64,000 nt of DNA from Ischnura elegans (taxonomy: Eukaryota; Arthropoda; Insecta; Odonata; Coenagrionidae): NCBI RefSeq assembly GCF_921293095.1, contig NC_060259.1, positions 44,001,812 through 44,065,811 on the forward strand, in the 5' to 3' direction. The position numbers and the translations under genes were made by a program. Each line of letters opens with the position of its first letter. The first letter of the stretch is position 1. Below, piece after piece: positions 11,505 through 25,271 of the stretch. A model generated the notes under the pieces. It was not told the DNA's origin and did no database searches. It saw only the letters and a list, made by a program, of their open reading frames with translations.

Positions 11505-14500
11505 CATTTTGTTTGGTGCCTTAAAGTCATTATGATGGCTTTGAAGATATTTATAACTAACGTGTTTGAGTCATTGGTGAGAGATCTAACAATATTTTTT
11601 GTTCTGTCTTGCAGATAGTGCTTTGTTTAGCTCTGTTACCTTAGCTATTTAAAAAAAATATTATTTACTAAAATTTCATAGTTTTTTATATTTATGTACC
11701 AATATTGTTTGTTTTAAATATATTGCCAGTAGAGAGTGTTGTTATAGATTTAGACTGAGGACCATCTTAACTAAATTAAGGTTGGGGTTCTTAAAAAAAA
11801 AAAGGCTTGTTAGATTACTAGTAGACATGATGCAATTTTTCATAATGGCGTATGTAGTGTATATATGTGTCTTTCGTATTTTCATATAGCATATATTCAT
11901 TTGATTGTATATAAATTGGTATTCTCCAAAGTGACATATTTATGACATGAGTTTATGACAGTGACCTCTTAATGGCGCATCAGCTTGTGGGTTAGTGATA
12001 GGTCAGTTATTTGTTTTCATATGTATTGGATCCATGAATATTAATAGGAATTTATATTAGATAGTTTATTGCTTTATGCAGTCATTGCTTGGTACTTCAG
12101 TTGATTCTAAAAATCGTTTAGCTGTTTGAATGTGCCAAAGGACAGTTAAGATATAAACTATTGCCATAATTATCTTGAGTTGATAAGGTAGTCCCTGTTT
12201 TACTGTAAGTTGGTTCATACCCATGCTGACGTAAAAGGTTTGGGCATTCAATTCCTTTTGTGCTTTAGCATCCCGTAAGCATTTGTAAATGGATAGACTA
12301 TGAGCCAAGCACTGTTTATGTTCTGGACTGCTCTGGCTAGTTGAAAGTTGGATTAGGTCTCTTATCTATTTCAACTTCATTTTAACGTTGGTAGTACCAG
12401 CTTGAGGAGTCCTATAATTTTGATTCTCTTTTCGTGAGATGGGGAATTCATATTCAATTTCTGGAATATTTAATCTTTTCGCCTAGAAAGCACAAAGAAC
12501 TTCCATATGCAAATCTTTCTCTTTTATTTTAAAGTAGATGTGAAATGCCATCTAACGCATTGGTATCAATTTGGCGAGCAAGCAGTTTAAAGTAAGATTA
12601 GTGATGGTGGATTCTTGGTTCTTCCTCCAATTTACCATCCATTTAAATTATTTTTAGACGTCAGATTTTCATGCAGTGAACTGGTTTTGTTGAAGAGCAT
12701 TGGAATAGGGGAAATCGGCTATAATTATCATATCTTCTTAATTAATCATTCATTATTTGTGGAATATTCAAGAATTCACTTCACTAGGCAGGTACTGTTA
12801 CAGTCAGAAGCACTTCGTCTGTGAGAATTATTAGTATCTCCATCAGCAAGTCAGTTTGATGAGTTCACCATTGCATTGTATTTTAGAAGAAGTCTAAATT
12901 TTTATATATTTAATTTGAGAATTACTGATTATCTCATTTGAATTTGATTCAAAGTTCTTACGTTTGAATTCTTATGTTTTATAAACTCATGACTAGTAAA
13001 ATGCCTCTTAAGTCACGTTAGTTGCTTGAGATTTTATGGCATGCTTGCCAGCTTGATATAATGAATATGAGTCATGCTATATGCTTACTTTCATTGCATG
13101 CCCATTTGTGAAAAATTGCAGGGTTTTACCTATTATATTTTTATCTTGGATCTAATATTTCCCTAATACATGTTATGTATGATTTATAAACCTTCAAATT
13201 AAGTCACATTTCTCTATCTACGTTTTAACCTTCTTGGCACTCGAAAGATTCAACATGGGTGTTGAAACCATATTTAATCCCAACTAATTACCGAAATCAA
13301 CTCAGGAGCCAAAAGGCTGATGATTATTTTGTAATTAATTGGTTCTAATGCACCTGCATGTGGTATAGCACACTTAGGTGTTATCGGCCTGCAGATTTTT
13401 TGTTCCATTTGTACAGAAAGAATCAAAATTTACTGCCAAAAGAATTATGATATTTATGGATTTCCTTTGTAATCATAGTTAGGAAAATTTTAATACAAAA
13501 TTACATGTGTGAAAACCAGGCAAGTCCCTCATCTTAATTCTTTGTTATTATCATTCTGGAATAATTTAAATAATTAGGTACTGTCTAAATTTGGATTCAG
13601 TGTTGGATACTTTCATGTAGTATTTGATGCTTTTGACTGTATATAAATATAATTTTAAATTTGTAATGGGAGTCAGATGCCTGAAGACCTTAACGCACCT
13701 TTAATACGTACATGCATAGAAATTTTTCAACACATATGTTTTCAGTTTCCAGAAAGATAATTTGTTTGGCACTGTGGAGATTTCTTGGATGGTTGCACTT
13801 ATCCTTAGTTCATTTAGAGGAAACATGCCTGAAACTATTAATTTTTCAATGAGGTTCCTACTTCTCAGGGTAATGCAGTTATGGATGGAGAAATTATTTT
13901 CCACTCGGGCATTTATTTGGACTGAAAATTGAATATCGTTTAATTGCATAAAATCAAAAGTCAGTCTTAGTCATCATTTGAATAAGAAATAATTAATCAC
14001 TCACAACCTGAAATAAATCAGTGTATAATACGCTTTGGATTTGCTTTAATTCCATAGCCAGTTTCTGGCGGTTTATAAAAATCGACTATTTGCTTGGTAA
14101 ATTCACACTATGCCAGGGTTGAATTAATATTCTACCAGGCGAGTGGGTAAGCTAAAGTACTTGAGGCATCCACCCTATGAGCTAACAGTTATTTATAGTG
14201 CATGGAGAGAAAATATGTTGTTTCTGATACATTGCTAATGCTTTGGTGTGATTTGTTTTATAAGTATGCTACCTTATTATAATTTACCTTTGGTTTCTTT
14301 GGCATACAAGTTTCTGTAGTTGCTTAATGACTGTCTTGTGAACATTAATTTTAGGACAACTTTCTAATTTGAAAATGTGTTGAGAATTTGAAGATTTTGC
14401 TGTAATTGATAGTAAAATGGTGCCATAAGGTGATTAGATAACCACCATTTTCTAGTCATGATCTTTCACCATTCACTTATTTGCATTATATTTACTGGTC

Positions 14501-15005
14501 TTCTACTGCTGTCTCATAATTTCTGCATTTGAGTACATATATTGGTATTTCTGCTCATGCTATTTAAAAACCTGGTTTTGTTCACTCTGAGTTGTCATTG
14601 GTATTCACCCACATTAACCTATATCAATCCATGTGTCAATTGGAAAGATGCTAGAAAAAAATTAACTTGTACTTAAATTCTTTTTTGATAGTGCATGCTT
14701 AAATTTTTATGCAGAATTGCCAAACCTGCTTTGTCATTGGCTGATAAAAAGTAAGAGAATTGAAATTTTAATGTTTACTTTAATTATCACTTTTTTAAAT
14801 ATCTGCTACTGCAAACAAAATTAATATTTCAAAATTAGTTATTGGCCTGGTATAGTCAATCTATACTTTTGTTACCATAATTTTGCAGCTCTCCTAATAA
14901 CAATGCCATATTTGTTATAATCATTGCATGGAATTACAATTAATGTTTAACAAAGTTAAAACCTTGTTTTAATTGTGTGTAAAATACCTCAGTTTGTGGT
15001 GGATA

Positions 15006-15017
15006 ACTAACTATAAC
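15006..15017 (+). promoter_or_regulatory. Quaking-response-element-like site
   Basis: ACTAAC followed after two bases by TAAC, matching the known bipartite STAR-protein target (ACUAAY plus a UAAY half-site). It lies in the how intron about 400 nt upstream of the exon at 15413 and could mediate autoregulation of splicing. The motif is short and degenerate, so chance occurrence is possible. Confidence 0.35.
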
Positions 15018-15412
15018 TCTCAAATAATGAGCAATACAGTCAATGACCAGACTAAGGAGAGGTGATAAGGGCATATATGGCCAACATGTTTCATGTAATC
15101 AATTATTTCATTTTCGTTGCGATCTGATTTTTATTAAAAGCAACAGTCTTGTATTTTGATGCATAGGTGTTAATTATTTTGGCTCTGCTAAAATGGAATC
15201 ATTTCCTTCATGACAGGTGGCTTGATGATGTTGAGTACAGGTTGCATAGGTAGATGAAAAATAAATTAGAAGTTGACAGTTACAACTATATCAGGTCTAG
15301 GAGTTACATAGCTAGAGGCTAGAGTAGTTTCTTAATAACCAGTCATATGAATACGATATTGTATGACGGTGGGTGACTTTTGTATGTTATTAAATGTTTT
15401 CTGTGACTGTAG

Positions 15413-15489
15413 GTGGAGCAGCTAAGCAACGGAGACATATGGGTCAGTTTCGGGAACATCCTTATCAAAGGGCAGGAGCCCTGTCATGA
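15413..15489 (+). CDS. how: how terminal coding exon (HPYQR tail)
   Basis: Entered in phase 1 (G from the previous exon plus GT). It encodes GGAAKQRRHMGQFREHPYQR then AGALS and a TGA at 15487-15489. The KQ(Q)RR...REHPYQR motif is the conserved C-terminus of the long, nuclear-type quaking/how isoform, so this is the normal stop of a long isoform. A GTTAGT at 15511 could end the exon 21 nt after the stop, joining it to a 3'-UTR exon further on. Such a junction close to the stop should not trigger nonsense-mediated decay. Confidence 0.92.
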
Positions 15490-16614
15490 GAAACTGACCT
15501 ATGAAAAGGTTAGTTTCTTTGCTCAATGCCTTATTTTGTTTCTCTTGACATCTTAGCAATAGAATAATGGTGATCAGTGCACAGCAATGCCTTGTTAGGG
15601 AGGAGGAAAGAAGGACAACCCTCCCATTGAACCTCTGAATCCACCTGCCATCATGCGTTCCCACTTGCTCACTCCCTTTGCACAGTCATTTTTGCCGAGG
15701 GGATTTCTCCTGAGAGCCACTGTCTGTTGGAAGTTAACTAAAAGAAACCTATTGATGTTACCGTGTATGCCTAGACATCTGAAATTTTGTAACATTGTTT
15801 CAAGTGCTGCAGTGTCAGTGACTGCTAAACTAGTCTCATTATCTTCCTTACCCCTCATGTCATCCACCAATGTCCTATGAATCTTTGACTGTATGATATG
15901 AAAATTTCTCAGAGTGTTCATCTGAGGAGTATTGCGTTGAGTTGGCAGTGATTTGTTGTGGTGCCGGACACTTAAATATGTATCTTCTGGTGTGTGTTTG
16001 AAAGTGCTGGCTGTCATCTGGTTTCATTGGATGGCATTTGGACAAATCAGTATATCTTACTATTTAGCGAAGGAACATTTTCATGGAAAATGCACATCAG
16101 TGTGCTTCCCTTGTGCATCACTGAGGACATTGTAACTTGCTATTTTTATTATATTTATGATCATGGTATTATGATGAAATCTTGAAGTTAATTCTTTTAG
16201 TTAGGTTTTGTTGATTATAAAACTTGGTTTGAAAATGATTTCATATTGAGCAATTATATTTTATATATCTTATGGTTGTGATATTTTGTAATTTTATTTT
16301 TCAGTTATCAGTATCTTATTTTAGGTAGCAGAAATGTTGGTTGGCTGGTTTGCCATACAGAAGTGTCCTTCTTTCCTCATCTTTATTTTGTATATTTGAA
16401 AGAGGAAGATTTTATAAGAATACCAATAGAACTTCTCTCCATTAGCTTCTTTTCTTAATGGAAGTCTGGCATTAAAGTCCAGTACGGTCATTTTATTTAT
16501 ATGATGTAAATTATTTTCAATATAAACTATTTTGTATTATTTTGTTTAGAGAATAGAATATGAAAGAGTGGAGCTTTTTGTCTGTAAATATTTATAAATA
16601 AATCAATGTAAATG

Positions 16615-16668
16615 TATATATATACGTATATATACATATATGTATGTATACATATATATATGAATATG
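16615..16668. repeat. Imperfect AT/GT microsatellite
   Basis: A run of TATATA, TATGTA and TACATA units with self-complementary arms (TATATACGTATATA and similar). It is simple sequence with no evident function. Confidence 0.8.
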
Positions 16669-17865
16669 AGGTGAGCATACACCTGAAAATAAATAAGTAT
16701 TTTATAAATGTGTTGTATCTCATATTTTGAGTTATCAGTTCTTATCCCTTAATATGCTTTTTTCTAAGCTAGTTTGTTCACTTTAGAAGGCAAATCACTG
16801 TAGCACTTTTATTCCAGTCATTTATTGAAGCCCGGAGAAATTTTTATTGCTTACCTATACTTTTCAATTTCAGAAGTTCTGAAGTGAACTAATTTCCTTC
16901 AAAGCCAATGAGATCATTAGATGAGAGAAAAATTCCTATGGTTGGCATTAAAACTTTTTAAGTTTCTAAAGAAGTGTCTCACATATTTTAAACTAAGTTT
17001 ATTTTAGTGTAGATTTGTTGCAGATTTCAATTGCTTGAAGAAATTTTGTTGACAGAATCATTATATCCCTAGTTGGATACTAATGAATCGGTTAACTTTT
17101 TGCATACCTATTCCAGAATCCAGCATTAGTCTTATATTCAGAAAGTATACCTGCATTAATTTGCAATGATCTTAGGACAAAACTGTATTATAGATTGCAG
17201 AATGGTGGTGGAACATAAGAGGAGGATTTTTCATCATTCATTTTATTATTTTGTTGGGTTTCAGCCTTTTTGTACCTTCCATAACCGAATGCCTTTTGCT
17301 TACTTTTTAAGTCAACCCATTCGTATGGTAACTAATTTCTGTGTTTTTGTAAAAACCTTCAAATGTGTAATTAGTATTTTTAAATTTGGTAATAGAATCA
17401 TATTCATCAACTAACTTATTTGTATCTATCGATCTATGGCCTGGGATATGTTATTTTTCTTGACTACTTGCTTTTCTCTCCTACCACAAATTTGTTCCAC
17501 CTCTGAAATGCACTTTGACCAAATAAAAATAAAGTTACTGCCTAGATATGTTATTATGTCATTAAGGAAACTACTAATCATGCTCTGCTCATAATTTGAA
17601 GCATATTTTAGAAATTGATGCTGGGAAGTAAGACAAGTTTTAATAACTTTAACATAGTTTATATTTGACTACATACCTTATAAAGTATCCTAATGTTGTA
17701 TAGTTCTGCATGCGACTCTTGAGAAATTCTGCCCAAATTTAGAGAGGTAACCTATCTTCATCGAAATCCTCTCATTTCTAGTGGCATAAACTAATGTTTA
17801 CCTATCCTTACTTATCCGTCGTAGCCACTTTTTCACACACACATGGGATTGTCCACAGACTCAAA

Positions 17866-17871
17866 ACTAAC
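17866..17871 (+). promoter_or_regulatory. ACTAAC: branch point or STAR-protein site
   Basis: ACTAAC lies 49 nt upstream of the putative acceptor at 17920 and before a long pyrimidine tract. It could serve as branch point (CTAAC-like) and as an ACUAAY half-site. Further ACTAAY motifs lie at about 17788 and 17998. Confidence 0.35.
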
Positions 17872-17920
17872 CATCTGTTTTTCTTTCTTTTTTCTTGTTA
17901 ACAACATCCCTGGCCTGTAG

Positions 17921-17934
17921 GCTTCGAGTGCTAA
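17921..17934 (+). CDS. how: Candidate alternative last coding exon of how
   Basis: An acceptor-like context (long T/C tract, then CCTGGCCTGTAG) precedes GCTTCGAGTGCTAA. Joined in phase 1 to the exon ending at 9591 it would add G-F-E-C and stop at 17932-17934, producing a short isoform lacking the HPYQR tail. Quaking and how genes are known to make such short-tailed isoforms by alternative 3' splicing. The evidence here is only the splice context, phase compatibility and surrounding ACTAAY motifs. It could equally be a 3'-UTR exon or nothing. Confidence 0.3.
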
Positions 17935-18944
17935 CATGGAACCCTCCCTGTGTTAAGTAACTCTGCACGGTGGAGACAACTGCATTCACCACTTAGGACT
18001 AACTTGCAGCTCTGGAACTTGGATCATATGAACATCGTAATGGGGTAGGTTGCAGTAGGAAATGACATCACCCTATTGCCATTAGAGGAAAGTGAAGTAG
18101 TAATCACTAATGAAGCCAAGATGGACCCATGCATTTAAAAATGTGCTTCTCTGTCATTTGATCCGGGTGAGTGGGATAGGCTTCATCTAATCACTGCATT
18201 GAAGTTTTTATGGTCTCACCTCAGTTTTCATAACTCGGTCTGATGTATTAACCAACACGTGGGATTCATGATGTGCACAGGAGAGATTGCTTGGTGTTAC
18301 TTTTTCATCCACTTTGGGTTCCATACAAACTCACTTTAGTAGTCAGTTTAAAAAAAAAGTTGATATTTGTTTCCTATTTGTGCTTTATTGGGTTCATGTA
18401 GTTTACAAGGAGTGGCATTAGTTGTGCAAGTGGTTTCCAATTGTTTTGAGGTGAAGGAAGAATGGAGGAAAGGTGTCTCGGAGGAGCTTGCTCTTCTACT
18501 GCAAGAGTATCTTGAGTGAACTATAAATCACAAATATTTTACATAGTGTCAACAAATTAGGACATTTCTCATGGACAGCTACGCTATGATATTACCGAAT
18601 GGAATTCTAAATGGCACCACAGTTGTGGTTTTATAAATTCAGTTGTTGTCTCTTATGAGTGTTGGTTAAGTGAAGGAGTTGTTTTACTTTGTGCAATTGG
18701 ATGTGTTGTTTTTGTCTCTTGGGTCTGATGATGGAATGAAATGAGGACTCATGTATTTTAATGTAAAATATTTATTTCTCGTTAAATGAAGTTTTTTAGA
18801 CATTTATTATAAAATGTAACTGAATAGTGTGGTCTTATGCCACATGAATAACTCTTTACCATATATGCATTTAATCTAGACTTTTGTTTTGAGGTAATTT
18901 GCTTTTGATAATTACATCAGTACTTCTAATTATATAAAAAAATT

Positions 18945-18985
18945 ACGTATGTGTATGTATGTATATATACGTACATATATAAATA
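18945..18985. repeat. TATG/TATA microsatellite
   Basis: Simple-sequence run of GTATG, TGTATG and TATATA units with a central TATATACGTACATATATA segment. Confidence 0.75.
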
Positions 18986-21900
18986 ATGTGGGATCAAAAG
19001 TCTCAATTGGGGTCTTCATGCCTCTAAGTTTAGTGAAATTAATGCTTTATGGAGGCTTTTGATGAATGTTGTGAATTAGTTGAATTACAACAAACAATGA
19101 ATATGTCAGCTCACCCAGTACTGTATTATACTCAATAGTTGGACTGTTTGCAACTATTTTCAAGTACAATGAACTTAGAAATATTGTTTTGTGAAAGCAC
19201 TCGCAGGCTGGATTTTCAAAATCTTGGCAATGAAAAGATAGACTCATTGAGTAGAGTAAAATATGAACACCATATGTGTTATATTTTCATACTACATAGC
19301 ATTCATTTGCTGTTGCATATTGCCAACACAGAAATCAGACAATAGTTGAGTTGATACGGATGATATTCATTAACCTTTACCATTTGTCATGGCATCCATG
19401 AGAATTGGTGGCTCTGTATTTGATATTGAGGTGATGAAAAAGGGCAAGTTGTGATTTAGATGCCCAGATATACTCTCCTTAGTTCTATTTTGGTGCAATA
19501 TTGTATCATGGCACTTGAATCACTTCTAAGGCCTAAGAATAATGAATCTCATTCTTTTGATAAAGATGCTGACATCAGCTGATTGTAAATAATAATTCAC
19601 TGGATCAAATTAGAAGTAGAAATTTGTGACATTGTTGACCCTTGTAAGTTATTGTCATTTGGATCTCAAGTCTTACAAAGAAATATATTTTCTTTACGAG
19701 TACCAATCAGTTAATTTAGACTTCTGTAGGATACTATATGACAATTTATGTGGTGCCACAGTTTAAAGATGTTAGTCCCATTAAAGATCTGGTTTTTGTT
19801 ATTATGAAGCAAAGAGGAACTGTATTGTACTTCAATTTTTCTGTTGTTGATGGATGAGTTTTAGTTAATTGGTGAATAATAGTTGAAGGGATGTTTTTTC
19901 TGATAGATTGATTTATTTAAAAAGGTATTTTTTCAAAGGGGAGTTGACAGTTGACCTCAATGCAACATTTTACTAAGGATTTCCTGTGGTGTGTTAAATT
20001 AAGGATTTAGGATTATAAACATGCAATATTGTCGTATCAAATTATATTATTTGGTTGCTAGCAGAAGAGGTTTTTTGTTGCATGGAAATATGAGAAGGCA
20101 TGACGCCATTTAATTTTATATGTTGAGTTTCAAGATGATCTTGATGGCTTTCGATGCCTTGTGGTAAACTCCAATTAGATCTTTAATTTAAAGCTACTCT
20201 CTCTGAAGAGATGGAAAAATACTAAACTATCATGAAGAAGTATGATAAAATGAAGTGCACTTAGTGCTGTATTTCTATTACATAATTCCATACTTTCTCT
20301 TTTGCATAGATGTATATATTTATCCTAAAGTGTCATACATAATATATTCGAAATTAACAATCTTGAGAATTCGCGATGTCATTTTGATGGATTTTAATGG
20401 TAGGCAGAAATTCGCTTGTGATAGAGAATATGGTTTGCTAAGTTTCCGTCCTAATGATAGCTGTGGTTATGATGAACTTAAAAGTAAAGATATTGTATGA
20501 GTTTGTTATATTCTTTATACAATACTGCCGGGATAATAATTTATTTCTAACCTATTTTTGAATATTCATATATATTAATACACAAATGCTATCAGTAGCC
20601 CATACTGGCAGGTACTTAAGTTAGGGGGCGAGTTTTTTTATGTTATTTTATACTACTAGCTGAGGGCTATATGTATGTTTTTCAAAGAGACAACTTTGTT
20701 TTATGCTCACATCATTGGAATATGCTTTTAACTAGCCATTTTTGGGAAGAACTATTTAGGTGAAACTTGGAGATATGACAAAGGAGTTCAACACTTGCTA
20801 AACCTTAACATTTTGAATTAGACATAAGTTCTTGCTGCTTGATGAATGAATAATATGGACTTTTTTAGTTCATTGCACAGCATTGTTAATTCTATTGATC
20901 AAAACTTTTTTGGTTTAGTTGAGAGGAAGTAAAACATTGTAAGTGATGGTAAAGAGCCTACTTCGAACATTGTTAACTGTCATACTGTTGTATCATAAAA
21001 CCTCTGACATGTATTTTGCAAGTTAGTCTCCTATTTTCCTTCTGTAAAAATATGTCCATAGCTCTGTAAGTTAGGCAACTGAGTTTAGTCCATCAAATGC
21101 TCTATTTGAATATTGCTGTTTATGTTATTCATTTGTTGTTTTTTGTTGTGAGATCACAACGTCAGAGTATTCCCATTATTAGGGTGAAGTAAGGCAACAT
21201 TTCTGTTGGGTTCAGTTCATGGCAGTAAACTGCAATCTGCTCTCACTCAACTTTTGTTTATACCAATAAAGTAATAAAAAGTAAAGTCAAAAGACGGTTA
21301 ATGAGTTCTGTTGTCTTAGTATATTATATTACTCCCGATTTTCTATTTTTGCTTTTATTTTATATGTTAAAATTGATGAGTAAACCATCAAACAAATTAT
21401 ATTCATAATTTGCCTGCATTTGGTATAACTTTGAAAAACTGAGAAAATAATTACATGGTGTGTTCTCATAGGGGTATTGCGAAACCCTATAAAGCATGAT
21501 ACAATTTCTTAGTCGTGATGTTCAATCAGGGATACTAATGATGTTCAATCAGTCATGGAAACCAAACATTTACAATCAATCAAGAGTATTCTAGCATGCA
21601 TCCTTACTCTCAAACAGGCAGAAAACAATGACTATCTCAGACTTAGTTATCAATAAGATTCTTCACGAGATCAATGGTATGATTTATGCTGTTTTTCACC
21701 GTAGGGCACTTTTTCATTAATGAAATCTAAGCAGAACTTATGGATTGGAAAGGATGTTTTGTTCTTAATAAATCTCAATAATCATAGGAATAAATCTCAG
21801 TGAATTCATGCTTGGTAAAAATATCCCCCTAATTAATAAAAATGCTAGCTTCTTTAGAAGTGATCTATCTGTGTTGTACTTCAGCTGTGCTTTAGGTATA

Positions 21901-24900
21901 AATATTTCTTTTTGCCCAAGAAGTTACAAGATAGTAAGTTAAGCTCCATCAAACTGCTGGCATAGCCATTCCATAGTTGTAAAGAGGAAAACAATAAGTG
22001 ATTGGTTTTAATGAGTTATGTTTTACAATACAAGAGATTTCTGTCAGCTTTACTAGTCTGCCACTTGGCTTGTCAGGTCCACTGCATAATCAGACAAGTC
22101 TACAACATCAATGTTGAATGTTCCATAGTCATTCTTAGGGAGTTCCCATTATCTGTGCCTCTAGATCATAATTTGGTGTCCAACTAGGCATTTCAGGTGG
22201 TTTTAATGTCATCATCCATTGCCATTTCTGGGATTTGAATGGCCCTCCTTAATTAAAAACTCCTTAAATCATGACCATTGTTCAATTTAACAGGTCAGTC
22301 CTCATTTTGATAATCTCAACATAAGCAACAATGTAGAAGTGCTAAAAAGGATGAGAAATTGAGTGTTTGCATTGAAGTATATGTATTTTTTTTAGGTTAA
22401 CATTTCATTTAGGCGAGCTAATTCCAGGTGATCATCTATTCAATGATCATGCACTTCACATGTTGCCCAAAATAAGGAGTAATGTTATCTGGACTACTAG
22501 AAATAGTAAATTTTAAGATTGAAATTCCCTGCAATTCATTCAGTTTTGCTTGTATGCAAATTGCAATTCCTTTAAATTTCATGGCAAGAATGGACTTTTT
22601 TATCATTAGCAATTTCCATTTTATGCTTTACATGTCTTGGAGTTCTCCTTTTTTAAGGCCCTTTCTTAAGGAATAAAATAATTTTTTATTGTTGTATTCT
22701 GGAAATGTGGGGAAATTTCTGGTTCTGGAGTTCCTAAAAAAAATAACACCAAAGGGTAGTGGAAACCATAGCAGGGTATCGGGACTTACTTTGGCTTCCA
22801 CAATGTATCTCAATGTGACATGATTTTAGAAAAAAATATATTTTACTGTAGAAGCCAAACAAGGGAGAATAATTTCCATTATAAATAACATTTGATGGTG
22901 ACAGTGTTTTATAAATACGAAATTTAAAGTGCAGGTTAAAAAATGGAAAAAAAAGAAAGTAAGTTTGGTGGTTATTGTCTCATTCTGGCTTTACCCTAAG
23001 AAAGCATATTACATTGTGTCATTCATCATTATTATCTGAAACCTTGCAAATATCTTTGTTAGTAATATAGTTAGTTGGTATTCCCTTTTAGAAAAATACC
23101 CTCCTCTCAAATGCCTATGGAAAGTATTTAGTTGTACCAACTAAGTTTAAATGTGTTTGTGAGTTTTAATCAGATTATATGCATTCAGCAATGCAACTCA
23201 TTATTCTAGTATAGTTTGTGTCATTTGTTAATTTTAGAGCTATTGTCAAAAAATATTTACGAGTAGTGTGTTCACTGTCAAATGAGAACTATCCCAATGA
23301 AAAGCATCATAGGAAGCTAAGCATTTTTAGCGTTCACTATGGATGCCTGAGGATATGGATTCTTTCACATCTTCTTAATACTATCTGATACATTTGTATT
23401 CTAGAGAATGCAAGTACAAATCTAAATTCAGCTTGTATTGAGGTAAAATTGTTGCTATCATTTTTGTGATGAATATTCCAATGTTGCTCAGAAGAGATTC
23501 TATCTGCTGGTAGCATGCCAGTTATTATTATACCCTTGTTGTGAAATGATGGTGATACTGTCAATGGGAAATGAAGTCATTCATTTATCATATTTGTAAA
23601 TAAGACATGTAATCATTAACTTCATCTAAAAATAAATGCAGTGGCACAGTCATATCCGATGTGGAATATTTTTCTTGAAAAGATTTAATTTTTAACTCTA
23701 CCTTACATAAAGGTCACAGTATGCTTCATGCTTCTAAAATGCTTTACCTACTATATACTTGCATTATTCTTTCAGAATACCTTTTAAAAATCTCTCCCTC
23801 AAAAATTGGCCCATCTTTCATCAGTCATGATTACTAGTGGCCATTATTGCATATGTAAAATATTTGCCTGTTGACTCCTCGATTGCTCTTCAAAGTATAC
23901 ATGCCTAGCAATACAGAGGTTTCACCAGTCACATAGCCAGGAGGAAGCCTATGGATGGCTTCTACCCCTCAGAAATTTCTACCTGCAACACATCTGCTGA
24001 GGAGACCTGTAGCCCAGGGACACCTTTCCTCTGACACACTAATTTCTGGTGAAGTCACATAACTGATGATGATTTATATTGCAGCAATATTCAAACGAAG
24101 TGTATAGATGTTTTAATGAAATCATGGTTTTCCAATGCATGCAAACTGCAACCAAAATATCAATACAGGCAACCCTATAATTGTGCTTTGAAAATAATAA
24201 ATATAGATTGAAGAAAGCAACTACTTTAATTCATTTGCCTTGCTGCTAGTTTGAGGATTAATAGTGAATTAGGATATATTTGGTGGGTAAGTGTATGGGC
24301 ACGGTCAGGTTTGCTAGGTACCTATGGGGCGGTGTGAGGTTATTGGGGGCTCTTGGCGAGGGCTTATGAAAGATTGATGGACCTTCTCCCCTGGAGGATT
24401 TTAGGGAATTGCATGTCCCAAAATGGATTTTGATGCTATTCTGGCTCTTAAAAAATGGAAAAAAGTAACAAAAAATAGCCATTTTTGTTAGAGAAAATAC
24501 TATGAAAAGTGAGAATTTCATAGCTTACAAAATTTAATAATTTATCATGGTTCTATTATCTAGTTAGTGAGTTTGTTCCTTCAAACTGCTCTGAAATCTA
24601 AAAAAATCTAAAATAACCTTTTCAAATAACCAATTAATAGAAGCATCAGGTTCTCTTTTACTTTCTGATAACTTTGTTTTTTATGTTATCTTTTTACACT
24701 GAGTGTGTTCTAAATGAAGCAACTAATGAAAACGTTGAATTTTATAATTGTAAAAAACTTTGGCTCAAGTAATCTGAGTTTATTTTATTACACCTTTCAC
24801 ATACACTTCACGACAGACCCAAGCATTTTGGGGGGGCCATAATTCCCTCAGCGATCGCCGACCTGGCCCGACTGCCCCTGAAGGTACTTGGTCATTAATG

Positions 24901-25238
24901 CAAAGTCATCATCTATGAATTGTGCAACATATTAACATTAGGCACATGTGTGCATGTTGATGAATAAAATGGTACTTAAGAATTATTTTTCTACTGTGAT
25001 TTCATGAATAATGGTGGTGAATTTTTATTAGCCTATTCATGTGCATAAACATACTACCCTTCAAGTGGCCTGCAAAGGCATTTGGCAGGATGTAGGCGGG
25101 AGTTATGATACCAGCTGTTCACACAAAATGAAACATTGGAGTGATACGACTACTGAGATCTACCTTCTGTTTATTCAAGTCTTTATTGTTCCCAGGATAA
25201 ATAAATGTATTCTTTTACGAATCAGTTTGGCAATCTCT

Positions 25239-25271
25239 CATACTATCATATCTGTTGGATATGATAGTATG
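25239..25271. repeat. Perfect 14-bp hairpin
   Basis: CATACTATCATATC, loop TGTTG, then GATATGATAGTATG, a perfect inverted repeat with a 5-nt loop. It is isolated in non-coding DNA with no T-run or transposon ends around it. Function is unknown. Confidence 0.6.

Larger units (their letters stand above)
9592..15412 (+). other. 5.8-kb how intron
   Basis: Large AT-rich intron between the Pro/Gly-rich exon and the HPYQR exon. It starts GTGGGT and ends TGTGACTGTAG. The only candidate structures are a weak terminal-repeat element at 10899-11504 and a quaking-type response element at 15006-15017. No coding motifs are recognised in the many short frames. Confidence 0.75.
15490..17920 (+). other. how 3' UTR and/or intron
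   Basis: AT-rich sequence after the how stop. It may be 3' UTR, or an intron from the GTTAGT donor at 15511. Several AATAAA-type signals occur (about 16595, 16690 and 17523), but none can be singled out. A TA/TG microsatellite is at 16615-16668. No coding motifs are seen. Confidence 0.55.

Noticed and set aside
15595-16017. 140-residue minus-strand frame downstream of how
   Set aside because: No motif, no splice or promoter context, and it lies antisense to the likely how 3' UTR.
24815-24890. GC-richer scrap resembling a mobile-element end
   Set aside because: No matching second end, duplication or coding motif could be found.
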